Source of the DNA: Watersipora subatra
Taxonomy: Eukaryota > Bryozoa > Gymnolaemata > Cheilostomatida > Watersiporidae
Reading direction: 5' to 3'
NCBI RefSeq assembly: GCF_963576615.1
Contig: NC_088711.1
Span: 7,930,869-7,994,868, forward strand
Length of the DNA: 64,000 nucleotides
The position numbers and the translations under genes were made by a program. Of the stretch, positions 39,501 to 51,200 are shown one piece after another. The notes under the pieces were generated by a model. It ran no database searches. It had not been told where the DNA came from and saw only the letters and a program-made list of their open reading frames with translations. Numbering within the stretch: position 1 is the stretch's first letter; every line of letters begins with the position of its first letter.

Positions 39501-41986
39501 CCTACAGACATGGTAACCAAGAAAAAGTATAGAATCTCACCATATAAATATATACCAAGTTGTCTAGTCAAATAATTGTTTTCCATTAAAACTCTCAAAG
39601 AAACCAAAAATAAGAACTGGTTACACTTTAATTTCTAACTGCCAGCCAAACACATACGCTGTACCTAACTGGTCCTCCAATCACATACGCTGTACCTAAC
39701 TGGTCCTCCAATCACATACGCTGTACCTAACTGGTCCTCCAAACACATACGCTGTACCTAACTGGTCCTCCAATCACATACGCTGTACCTAACTGGTCCT
39801 CCAATCACATACGCTGTACCTAACTGGTCCTCCAATCACATACGCTGTACCTAACTGGTCCTCCAAACACATACGCTGTACCTAACTGGTCCTCCAAACA
39901 CATACGCTGTACCTAACTGGTCCTCCAATCACATACGCTGTACCTAACTGGTCCTCCAATCACATACGCTGTACCTAACTGGTCCTCCAAACACATACGC
40001 TGTACCTAACTGGTCCTCCAATCACATACGCTGTACCTAACTGGTCCTCCAATCACATACGCTGTACCTAACTGGTCCTCCAATCACATACGCTGTACCT
40101 AACTGGTCCTCCAATCACATACGCTGTACCTAACTGGTCCTCCAATCACATACGCTGTACCTAACTGGTCCTCCAATCACATACGCTGTACCTAACTGGT
40201 CCTCCAAACACATACGCTGTACCTAACTGGTCCTCTAAACACATACGCTGTACCTAACTGGTCCTCCAAACACATACGCTGTACCTAACTGGTCCTCCAA
40301 ACACATACGCTGTACCTAACTGGTCCTCCAAGTTTACGATGCTCTTCAGCAACTCGAAATGCTACGCAATTGCATTAGGCAACAGAACCGCACTTCCGAC
40401 CTACAAACTTTAAGATGCAACATTGAAATGGAAGAAGTACAAAAAGGTACTCCACATGCTGAAGTATGTGCTACTTGATGTCCCTAACCAGGGCCATCTC
40501 ATAGCATATACTGGTCTAAGCAGACCGATCCTAGAGCACGTGAACACGGTGTGGCATCCATCTTAAAGAACACCATACAGCATGTTGAGATGGCACAGAA
40601 CAGTGCTATAAGATTCATAGCGAAACTTAGAGAAAGAGAAAGCGTAAGTATATGAACAGAATGAATTAGGCCTGCAAACGTTTCAAAAGCAATGGAAAAA
40701 TCAAAGGTTGAACTTGCTGAACGGTATCCTGCAAGCAGAGGACACTCACAGTGCACTCTCATCAGTCTATGATTAGATAGTAGATGGTTGTAAAATGACA
40801 AAAATGACCACAAGATCAGCAGCTGGTGGTGAGCCACTATCAATTTCTGCGAACTCCAGATGCTACCACCAAAGCTTTTCACCATGTCCAACTGAACATG
40901 ATCAGCGCTATTGCTAAATCTCAGACCAAATATATTAAAGCACACTGTCAAACATATGAGACACCTACACCACACCAACGGTGACAAAGTGTGTTCTACC
41001 TCATCAGAGGTCGTTCACTATCTATAGTTATGCCTTGTCAGACCTGCCAACCCTGGAGTGGAGAAAGGAGTGAGAGCAGACCTGCCAACCCAAGAGTGGG
41101 GCAATGCGTGAGATTTGGTGTTGGGGCAGTTGATGTATCAATGATAGTATATATAAAGTTGTGGAAATTGGGGCAAAAATCTCACGCATTTTCATTTTTT
41201 CTTTGGGGTGATTGCGTGAGTCTCACGCCCAATGCGTGAGAGTTGGCAGGTATGAGTGAGAGTCTATTTTGGGAGCAATGAAAACGCGAGAATTTGATAA
41301 GTGGGATAAATTTTCATAGCCATAAAAACACCACAGCGAAAGATAATATATAACTTCATATGGAAACAATGATATACAGCCCCCCATCAATGATATACAG
41401 CCCCTGTGGGGGCTGTATATCATTGATGGAAACCACATGTCGTGGAGGTTATTGATAGATGAGAATGCCACAAATATGTTTATACATAGTTGTTTATTAG
41501 TAGTAACTATATGATTACTACTTGAAGATTGGGGCTAAAAACAGGTTTGCTTGGGTAAAAGGGGCAATTGCGTGACACAGGCGTGAGATGCGTGAGGCAA
41601 ATGCGTGAGTCTCACGCCCAATGCGGGAGAGTTGGCAGGTATGTGCCTTGTATTTGACTTGTGTTTTTTTAAAGAACTATTCTTAATCTGAAACAGTGAC
41701 ATAGAAAAGAGTGTTGCTCTTCAAATTTAAAACAAATCTAAATTAAAAAAATTAGAGTGTGCTGCTGTAATTAGTGATTGCAAGCCAACTAATCATATAA
41801 CTTCACAGAAAACAGATAGACAACAGATGATCCGAACTCTTACGAACGAGTAGACAAATGTTAAATAAGCCACCCTACCTTGTGAATAAAATCGTTGTTA
41901 TTAGATGTGCTATACTGCACGGAAAGTTCATCACTTGGAGTTACGATATCTCCCATCAATGATCCATTTTTATGGGTTTCTCCCAT
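36511..41986 (-). CDS. FAM219 family protein, 4 exons
   Basis: Exons in transcript order: 41986-41879 (ATG at 41986-41984), 39501-39384, 39033-38964, 36700-36511 (stop TGA at 36513-36511). Lengths 108, 118, 70 and 190 sum to 162 codons including the stop, with matching phases (0, 1, 2) and GT-AG borders throughout. The C-terminus holds the family signature: an acidic DADDD segment, then REQLIKDGYNLD and NEDLDLIPPK, ending in a Cys-rich tail, as in vertebrate FAM219A/B (the human protein is slightly longer). The N-terminal half is Ser/Asp-rich and less conserved. Molecular function is not known for the family. The first exon is the least certain: it lacks the family's QRELARKGSL-like block. 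Introns hold an hAT MITE, LINE debris, two minisatellites and a long-TIR MITE. Confidence 0.82.
37275..38008. mobile_element. Long-TIR MITE, copy 2 (rearranged)
   Basis: The left arm (aggttgacttgcaacaaaat ... aaaaacgaacagttaatcac) matches copy 1 at 12328-12919. The right arm begins only at about 37925 (acaacacagcagagtgagac) and ends gttgcaagtcaacctttaac, lacking the inner part of the arm. The sequence before it, about 37690-37924, is foreign to copy 1. It sits in the last intron of the FAM219-like gene. Confidence 0.82.
38847..38932. repeat. Minisatellite, 25-bp unit
   Basis: About 3.4 copies of gttaacagtgattttaacct plus catat, just downstream of a FAM219-like donor site (in transcript sense). 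Confidence 0.9.
39651..40332. repeat. Minisatellite, 31-bp unit
   Basis: Twenty-two very uniform copies (cacatacgctgtacctaact plus ggtcctccaat), with a single a/t variant alternating among units. In FAM219-like intron 1. The low divergence suggests recent expansion. Confidence 0.97.
40335..40990 (+). pseudogene. LINE reverse transcriptase C-terminal remnant
   Basis: Conceptual translation in shifting frames gives blocks typical of the thumb/C-terminal part of non-LTR reverse transcriptases: LSRPILEHVNTVWHPS (about 40510-40564), then after a stop QNSAIRFIAKLRERESV, then after a frame change QRLNLLNGILQAEDTHSALS. Stops and frameshifts show it is dead. It lies in the first intron of the FAM219-like gene, antisense to it. 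Confidence 0.75.
41077..41254. mobile_element. hAT-type MITE, 178 bp, nested in the larger one
   Basis: Same ends as the host element (cagacctgccaac ... gttggcaggtatg), with its own perfect 8-bp duplication agtgagag at 41069-41076 and 41255-41262. The related element at 55206-55571 reads gagtgagtctatttt across this point, i.e. the empty site. Confidence 0.92.
41384..41429. repeat. Perfect palindrome, 21-bp arms
   Basis: ccatcaatgatatacagcccc is followed by four bases and then by its exact inverse complement, inside the hAT-type MITE. It is absent from the copy at 55206-55571. Confidence 0.95.
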
Positions 41987-42228
41987 CCCCCATTAATGCA
42001 TAAAACATGAATAATATTAATAACAAACAAATATTTTGCAGAGCGGAAGCTTTCACACATTTGTTCTTATCCGCATTACGAAAGAAATATCGAAATTTAT
42101 TTTTTATGTGGGACGTGTATGTGTACAAAAAATTGCAAATGGCGAACCAAGCGCGTAGCAGTTAGTCTTGGGAATTACATGATTTTTCTATTTTTTAGGT
42201 GTTACAAAGGCTTAGATTTAGTTACAGA
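41987..42228. promoter_or_regulatory. Presumed bidirectional promoter, FAM219-like / ING3
   Basis: Only 242 bp separate the divergent start codons, so the 5' UTRs and promoters of both genes must lie here or overlap upstream exons. No clear TATA box. A pyrimidine-rich TTTTTTAG at about 42191-42198 could be an acceptor of a non-coding ING3 5' exon. Confidence 0.55.
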
Positions 42229-45200
42229 ATGCTTTATTTAGAAGATTTTCTTGAAGGTAGGATGGATATAGTATAATTTGATCTGAGTATACAACGCGAA
42301 GCATTCAATTTTCAAAACGCCCTAATTATTATGTAAGCATATTTATTTGGAGTTGCTTTCACTATAACAGCGTTCAAATCGGTTGGGACAGTAACTCCAC
42401 AGGTTTACTGTGATATCCATGTACACTGTATTTTGTGTGAGATGAACTAGTAGTTGGTTAGTTATTTTTATATTTACAGTGATTGAAAACTTACCTATGG
42501 AAATGCGTGAGCGGTTTACAGACATGAGAGAAGCAGACTTGGAAGTGCAGAGTGAGTTACCATAGCCAGCACCTAATATTTACCATTTCCAGCCAATTCA
42601 TATATATAGCACAAATTGTCGTTAATAGTTATTTATTATAATTAGTTACTGGGTTCTTTTCTGCTTTTGTTATAGATACAACAGACAACCTTGAAGAAAA
42701 AACTAAAACATTTTTTAAAAAATGTACTCAAAGTTCTGTGAAAAAAGAGTGGAAAGATGATCAATTCAGGAAAATCAAAGAGGTATATTTTTCCATTCAC
42801 TCCACGCTTGAGTTCTGTAAATGGGTGGCGTATTTATGAGCTAGGGATAATTTTTGCTGTTTTTCAAGATTGCTAGCATTATAAACATCAGCTGAAAAAG
42901 TAGGCCTACTAGTTAATACAAAATGTACTTATAGCCATTAATATTGTTGATGCTGACTAATAAATACTATCTCGGCAGATCAAATATGCTGACTATTGAC
43001 AAGTGTGTTTTTACACCAATTTTGAAACTAAAGATAATTAATAAAATTTGTAGTCTTTGTGCCAACTTGCTGCAGATTACACACTAAAATTATCTGATCA
43101 TGCTCTTTGCTTGCGCTAAATTACAAGTAGTAAAATATTGGCAATAGAAGTATTTGACAAGTGTTGACAAGTGTTCCATGCAATTCTGTAAACATTTGGA
43201 AGACTCAGTGCCATTCCGCATCAATAGGCAATTTACTGGAAAGATTTTTTCAAATCTTGTAGATGAGAAGTATTTGCCTAACTAGTTAGCAAATATGATT
43301 ACTGGATTGCAGTAAATATTGATAAAGGCAAATATATTGGCCTTAATAATGTTATGGCTGATAACAGATAAATATGCTAAAGCTGGAGTAAGCTGTTAAT
43401 TTTAACATCTTTGTGAATAGGTTACTTACAAAGGATCATAAAAGTTTGTTTGGTGATAAGAATATTTGAGAGGTAGTCAAATAGGCTAACATATCACATG
43501 ACTAACTCTGTTCCAGGCCATGATTATGATAAACTATCTTGTGTACAAGTTAACACTATGAAAATTTCCAATCTTATTATCTAAGCTTACAGACAGCTTG
43601 ATCTAACATTGAAGAGCACAACCTATCTGCTTTTCTTATCTTTTCAAATTTACTGTGTTTCTGGAAAGAGAATTAGAGTTAAATTATCAATTGAAGTAGC
43701 TCTGTGTATATTGTCCTTATAATGACTGCGGCATAGCAATTGAGGTGAATAGCTTGCTCATTGTATAGCTGTTGGTTTATCATTCATGTAAACTAATATT
43801 TACATACGTAAGTAATCCAGCCCATGCTCACGTGCTCTATATAAATCATAAATTATACTACCGTATTAACATCTAAATTATGTTTGAAGGAATATAAGAA
43901 AGCAGTCGAACAAACAGATGAAAAGGTTCAGCTTGCTAGTCAAATATATGAAATGGTAGGTTTCAGTCTATGTTTTACTCTTCGTTTTGTGTTTATATTG
44001 TTTATGTTAATGTACTTACATATGTTTCATTTTACAATTGTTTTTCTTGTGAGCTACTACTCTCTATCAAATAGCTACTAGCATATCTAATAGTCAGTAT
44101 GATCTATGTTCTCCCCATTTAGAGACTTGTACCCCTATATTTGTACAGGCATTCCAACTGTTCTATAAATATTTAACTTCACCGCTGTTTGTACTATACC
44201 ACTGCTACGTACAACACTAACTACTAGAAACAGAGAGGTTACAATTCCAAACTTACTTTTGTACCATCTTAACATACTATAAAACTAGCTTTTACCTGAC
44301 TTGCCAAATTTTAGCCTTTTTTTGACAACCAGGCAGGCTCATTGAAAAATGTGAATATTGCAATGATATCTGTTTTGAAGATTTTCCATATTTCACTGAA
44401 ATTTCACATGAAATCTTATCAAGATTTAATCTGTCATTTTGATAGATGAAGATAACTAGTATTATTACTGTTATTATTATTACTTTTTCTATCTCTAGTA
44501 CAACTAGTTACACTCTCTTGCAATTCTCATGTTATCTTGACCATTTATAAACAGTTATTTAAATCAATAAAATGATAATTAGGCAATGTTCATCATTTGC
44601 AGGTCGATCGCCATCTCAGGAAGTTGGATGTCGAACTAAGCAAATTCAAAATGGAGCTAGAGGCAGACAATGCAGGTATCACCGAGCTATTAGAGAAACG
44701 TAAGTTTATGAGTTACGAAAATAGAATGTGATACTAAAATGCACTTGGCAGTTCCTCAAAGATCGAGTTGGTATCCGCTTCGCTTGCTTCAAGCAGAGAC
44801 TGCGCGTTTGTAAGAGCATTGTCACACAAACAATGTCTCTGTGATCTTGGCTGGACATGTCTTAGCTCAGGGACAAAAGAACCTCTGCAACTGGTTACAT
44901 GCATGGCTGCAGAGAGAGATGTACAGTAAAAGGCCCTTTCTGTCATCATTAGTGACTGTTTTCAGGGATTCAACTTCAACCTATTGTTCACAGATCAGGC
45001 ACTCTAGACCTCTAGCTGACAGCAATTATAGCTAGAGTGTAATTAGTGCATTTTCCCATTCGTTAAAATTACAAGATGCAAGCTAAATTTGAGAGTTGTC
45101 CTAACCTGTTCAATATTAAATAAACTCAAAATTTATAATTTAACATTTGAGGAGCTGCTGTTTTATTGTGCTTTGATTGCATATTATTACCTATTCCTTA

Positions 45201-48200
45201 CCGGTTCCAGGGTCTCTTGAACTTGATGTAGAGCCTAAAGAGAACATTGCTCCTCGTGAAAGTAAGTATGGTTACTTGAACAAGACAAGTTTGCATATTT
45301 CACATTTAAACATATTTATGCTGGGAAGAATTGTGGGAGCATATATGACACTGTATGCTACAAATAGGAGCATATATGAAACTGTATACTACTAGTGGGA
45401 GCATATATGAAGCTGTATACTACAAGTGAGAGCATATATGAAACTGTATACTACAAGTAGGAGCATATATGAAACTGTATACTACAAGTGGGAGCATATA
45501 TGAAACTGTATACTACAAGTGGGAGCATATATGAAACTGAATGCTACAAGTGGGAGCATATATGAAACTGTATGTTACAAGTAGGAGCATATATGAAACT
45601 GTATGCTACAAGTGGGAGCATATATGAAACTGTATACTACAAGTAGGAGCATATATGAAACTGTATACTACAAGTAGGAGCATATATGAAACTGTATACT
45701 ACAAGTGGGAGCATATATGAAACTGTATACTACAAGTGGGAGCATATATGAAACTGTATACTACAAGTAGGAGCATATATGAAACTGTATGCTACAAGTG
45801 GGAGTATATATAAAACTGTATGCTACAAGCTCAGGGCAAATTAATGATTGACTGTATATCTGAGCAGTAGTGAAAATGAAATCTGTACTCTCATTGGCAG
45901 CATTAAAGCTCTGCAATGAATATAAAAAGCTGTGAAGTAATCTATGCTTTTAAGTCAATTTCATGTGTCTGGTTCATATCAGTTTTTGATGAGATGAAGG
46001 CTTATTGCTTGACAGTGTTGCTATCAATATTGTGCCTCCTTAAGATGTCAAGGTGAATGAATTCTGTCAAAAGTTGTACAATTTTAATACAAATTCACTG
46101 TTATTTGTGATAAATAATAGTTGTTTCAACAAAATTCTGGCAAATGGTTTTTTGTGTAGGAAACTGTTGGCTTTCTTCGATTCAACTTGATGTTGATACA
46201 AATTGCTCTATCAATTTTTAACTTGAAGTCATAAAATGATTAGTGACCCTACCCTGTTTCAATTCAAAGGTTCAAGTCTATGTTTTATAGATGAGTTCAA
46301 AACTGTTAGAATCTAATTCTCTTTCTCATGGCTGAATCCACACATACTCATTGAGATTAAAATAAACTATCTCAGAAAGCGCACTGTCTTTATGCATAAA
46401 GGTCATGTAAATAGCCCTTATACATCAAAGTCATGTAAATAGCCCTTATGCATCAAGGTCATGTAAATAGCCCTTATGCACCAAGGTCATGTAAATAGCC
46501 CTTATACATCAAGGTCATGTAAATAGCCCTTATGCATCAAGGTCATGTAAATAGCCCTTATGCATCAAGGCCATGTAAATAACCCTTATGCATCAAGGTC
46601 ATGTAAATAGCCCTTATACATCAAAGTCATGTAAATAGCTCTTATGCATCAAGGTCATGTAAATAGCCCTTATGTATCAAGGTCATGTAAATAGCCCTTA
46701 TGCATCAAGGTCATGTAAATAGCCCTTATGCATCAAGGTCATGTAAATAGCCGTTATGCACCAAGGTCATGTAAATAGCCCTTATGCATCAAGGTCATGT
46801 AAATAGCCCTTATGCATCAAGGCCATGTAAATAGACCTTATGCATCAAGGTCATGTAAATAGCCCTTATGCATCAAAGTCATGTAAATAGCCCTTATGCA
46901 TCAAGGCCATGTAAATAGACCTTATGCATCAAGGTCATGTAAATAGCCCTTATACATCAAAGTCATGTAAATAGACCTTATGCATCAAGGTCATGTAAAT
47001 AGCCCTTATGCATCAAGGTCATGTAAATAGCCCTTATGCATCAAGGTCATGTAAATAGCCCTTATGCACCAAGGTCATGTAAATAGCCCTTATGCATCAA
47101 GGTCATGTAAATAGACCTTATGCATCAAAGTCATGTAAATAGCCCTTATGCATCAAGGCCATGTAAATAGACCTTATGCATCAAGGTCATGTAAATAGCC
47201 CTTATACATCAAGGTCATGTAAATAGCCCTTATGCATCAAGGTCATGTAAATAGCCCTTATGCATCAAGGCCATGTAAATAACCCTTATGCATCAAGGTC
47301 ATGTAAATAGCCCTTATACATCAAAGTCATGTAAATAGCTCTTATGCATCAAGGTCATGTAAATAGCCCTTATGTATCAAGGTCATGTAAATAGCCCTTA
47401 TGCATCAAGGTCATGTAAATAGCCCTTATGCATCAAGGTCATGTAAATAGCCGTTATGCACCAAGGTCATGTAAATAGCCCTTATGCATCAAGGTCATGT
47501 AAATAGCCCTTATGCATCAAGGCCATGTAAATAGACCTTATGCATCAAGGTCATGTAAATAGCCCTTATGCATCAAAGTCATGTAAATAGCCCTTATGCA
47601 TCAAGGCCATGTAAATAGACCTTATGCATCAAGGTCATGTAAATAGCCCTTATACATCAAAGTCATGTAAATAGACCTTATGCATCAAGGTCATGTAAAT
47701 AGCCCTTATGCATCAAGGTCATGTAAATAGCCCTTATGCATCAAGGTCATGTAAATAGCCCTTATGCACCAAGGTCATGTAAATAGCCCTTATGCATCAA
47801 GGTCATGTAAATAGCCCTTATGCATCAAAGTCATGTAAATAGCCCTTATGCATCAAGGCCATGTAAATAGACCTTATGCATCAAGGTCATGTAAATAGCC
47901 CTTATACACCAAGGTCATGTAAATAGCCCTTATGCATCAAAGTCATGTAAATAGCCCCTATGCATCAAGGACATGTAAATAGACCTTATGCATCAATGTC
48001 ATGTAAATAGCCCTTATACATCAAGGTCGTGTAAATAGCCCTTATACATCAAGGTCATGTAAATAGCCCTTATGCATCAAAGTCATGTAAATAGCCCTTA
48101 TGCATCAAGGCCATGTAAATAGACCTTATGCATCAAGGTCATGTAAATAGCTTTTATACACCAAGGTCATGTAAATAGCCCTTATGCATCAAGGTCATGT

Positions 48201-51200
48201 AAATAGCCCTTATGCATCAAAGTCATGTAAATAGCCCTTATGCATCAAGGCCATGTAAATAGACCTTATGCATCAAGGTCATGTAAATAGCCCTTATACA
48301 TCAAAGTTATGTAAATAGCTCTTATGCATCAAGGTCATGTAAATAGCCCTTATGCATCAAGGTCATGTAAATAGCCCTTATGCATCAAGGTCATGTAAAT
48401 AGCCCTTATGCACCAAGGTCATGTAAATAGCCCTTATGCATCAAGGTCATGTAAATAGCCCTTATGCATCAAAGTCATGTAAATAGCTTTTATACATCAA
48501 GGTCATGTAAATAGCCCTTATGCACCAAGGTCATGTAAATAGCCCTTATGCATCAAGGTCATGTAAATAGCCCTCATGCATCAAGGTCATGTAATTAGCC
48601 CTTATGCATCAAGGTCATGTAAATAGCCCTCATGCATCAAGGTCATGTAAATAGCCGTTATGCACCGAGGTCATGTAAATAGCTTTTATGCATCAAGGTC
48701 ATGTAAATAGCCCTTATGCACCAAGGTCATGTAAATAGCCCTTATACATCAAAGTCATGTAAATAGCTCTTATGCATCAAGGTCATGTAAATAGCCCTTA
48801 TGCATCAAGGTCATGTAAATAGCCCTTATACATCAAGGTCATGTAAATCGCCCTCATGCATCAATGTCATGTAAATAGCCCTTATGCATCAAGGTCATGT
48901 AAATAGCCCTTATACATCAAAGTCATGTAAATAGCCCTTATGCATCAAGGTCATGTAATTAGCCCTTATGCATCAAGGTCATGTAATTAGCCCTTATGCA
49001 TCAAGGTCATGTAATTAGCCCTCATGCATCAAGGTCATGTAAATAGCCCTTATGCATCAAGGTCATGTAAATAGTGATATTTGTAGATGGTAATGTACCA
49101 CCAACTGGATTTATATGTTTTTCACCTTAAAATTTTATTGTTCATTTTCTCTACAGGGACGTGTGTTGATCGAGAATTGCTGTTACGATATCTACTCATA
49201 ATGCCCACAAGTTTTGCAGAAATAAAAATATCATACAGATAAAATGTCTTAAGATTGATTGCATTCTTGGTTGGTTGGGATTTTGTAGAAAGAAAGAATT
49301 TGTCCCACCACAACGCTATTGATTGGTTGGGATTTTGTAGAAAGAAAGAATTTGTCCCACCACAACGCTATTGATTGGTTGGTTGGGATTTTGTAGAAAG
49401 AAAGAATTTGTCCCACCACAACGCCATTGAAGTTAAGAAGCAGGCAATGAGAATTCCAACAACTATCAAACACGAAGTTGCACCTGAGATAACAGAAGTA
49501 GTGGCAGAGGAAACTGTCGACTACAGTGAACCAAACAGTCCCGGATCTCTATCCAATCATTCAAATTCTTTAAGCTATACTTTAGGTAATTGGTTTAATC
49601 CCATTTCTCATCTCGTTATGAAACTGAGCTAATGTACACACGCAAAATGTCCATGAAGAGGCATTTTACGGGCGTTTCAGGTTATCTTGCAGTTGGAGGG
49701 TGGAAGGAAATGATTAATGATATTCTTGTCAGTGGACAGATTTGCCAAATGAAATGTAGATATTTTTGCACACTGCAGGCATGGCTATCGCTAGTGTGTA
49801 GGCACATCCTTCTGATAGATCCATGACTTTCATTAGCAGACTTCACCCTAGTTGTTAAATAGCAATAGCGTGGCCATCTCATGGAAACCTAGATTGTGTG
49901 GTATTGATAGTGGACTGACTACTCTGCTATTAGTGACCATCTCATGGAAACCTGGATTGTCTGGTATTGATAGTGGACTACTCTGCTATTAGTGACCATC
50001 TCATGGAAACCTGGATTGTGTGGTATTGATAGTGGACTACTCTGCTATTAGGGACCATCTCATGGAAACCTGGATTGTGTGGTATTGATAATGGACTACT
50101 CTGCTATTAGTGACCATCTCATGGAAACCTGGATTGTGTGGTATTGATAGTGGACTACTCTGCTATTAGTGACTATCTCATGGAAACCTGGATTGTGTGG
50201 TATTGATAGTGGACTACTCTGCTATCAGTGACCATCTCATGGAAACCTGAATTGTGTGGTATTGATAGTGGACTACTCTGCTATTAGTGACCATCTCATG
50301 GAAACCTGGATTGTGTGGTATTGATAGTGGACTACTCTGCTATTAGCGACCATCTCATGGAAACCTGGATTGTGTGGTATTGATAGTGGACTACTCTGCT
50401 ATTAGTGACCATCTCATGGAAACCTGGATTGTGTGGTATTGATAGTGGACTACTCTGCTATTAGTGACTATCTCATGGAAACCTGGATTGTGTGGTATTG
50501 ATAGTGGACTACTCTGCTATCAGTGACCATCTCATGGAAACCTGGATTGTGTGGTATTGATAGTGGACTACTCTGCTATTAGTGACCATCTCATGGAAAC
50601 CTGGATTGTGTGGTATTGATAGTGGACTACTCTGCTATTAGTGACCATCTCATGGAAACCTGGATTGTGTGGTATTGATAGTGGACTACTCTGCTATTAG
50701 TGACCATCTCATGGAAACCTAGATTGTGTGGTATTGATAGTGGACTGACTACTCTGCTATTAGTGATCATCTCATGGAAACCTGGATTGTGTGGTATTGA
50801 TAGTGGACTACTCTGCTATCAGTGACCATTTCATGGAAACCTAGATTGTGTGGTAATGATAGTGGACTGACTACTCTGCTATTAGTGACCATCTCATGGA
50901 AACCTGGATTGTGTGGTATTGATAGTGGACTACTCCGCTATCAGTGACCATCTCATGGAAACCTGGATTGTGTTGTATTGATAGTGGACTACTCTGCTAT
51001 CAGTGACCATCTCATGGAAACCTGGATTGTGTGGTATTTATGGTGGACTACTCTGCTATCAGTCACCACCATAGAGTTATCTTACCTTAGAGTGATAACA
51101 GTGCCTTCAACAACACGAGCGTTTCCAGTGCCAACAAGGAGTGTTTAGGCCACGCCCCTCTTTTATGCTGGTCAACCGTAGTGATTGACTAGAACTAGAT

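Larger units (their letters stand above)
41039..41643. mobile_element. hAT-type MITE, 605 bp, with nested insertion
   Basis: Ends are cagacctgccaac and gttggcaggtatg (inverted). Perfect 8-bp target duplication tgccttgt at 41031-41038 and 41644-41651. An 8-bp duplication with CA...TG ends fits the hAT superfamily. No transposase. It contains another MITE at 41077-41254 and a 21-bp-arm palindrome at 41384-41429. It lies in FAM219-like intron 1. Confidence 0.9.

Noticed and set aside
46391-49072. Possible centromere or satellite DNA
   Set aside because: It is confined to one intron of ING3 between conserved exons; size and context fit a minisatellite.
49141-49200. ING3 exon beginning after tttctctacag at 49156
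   Set aside because: From the required phase the frame meets a TGA within four codons, while the acceptor at 49396 gives the conserved ING3 frame.
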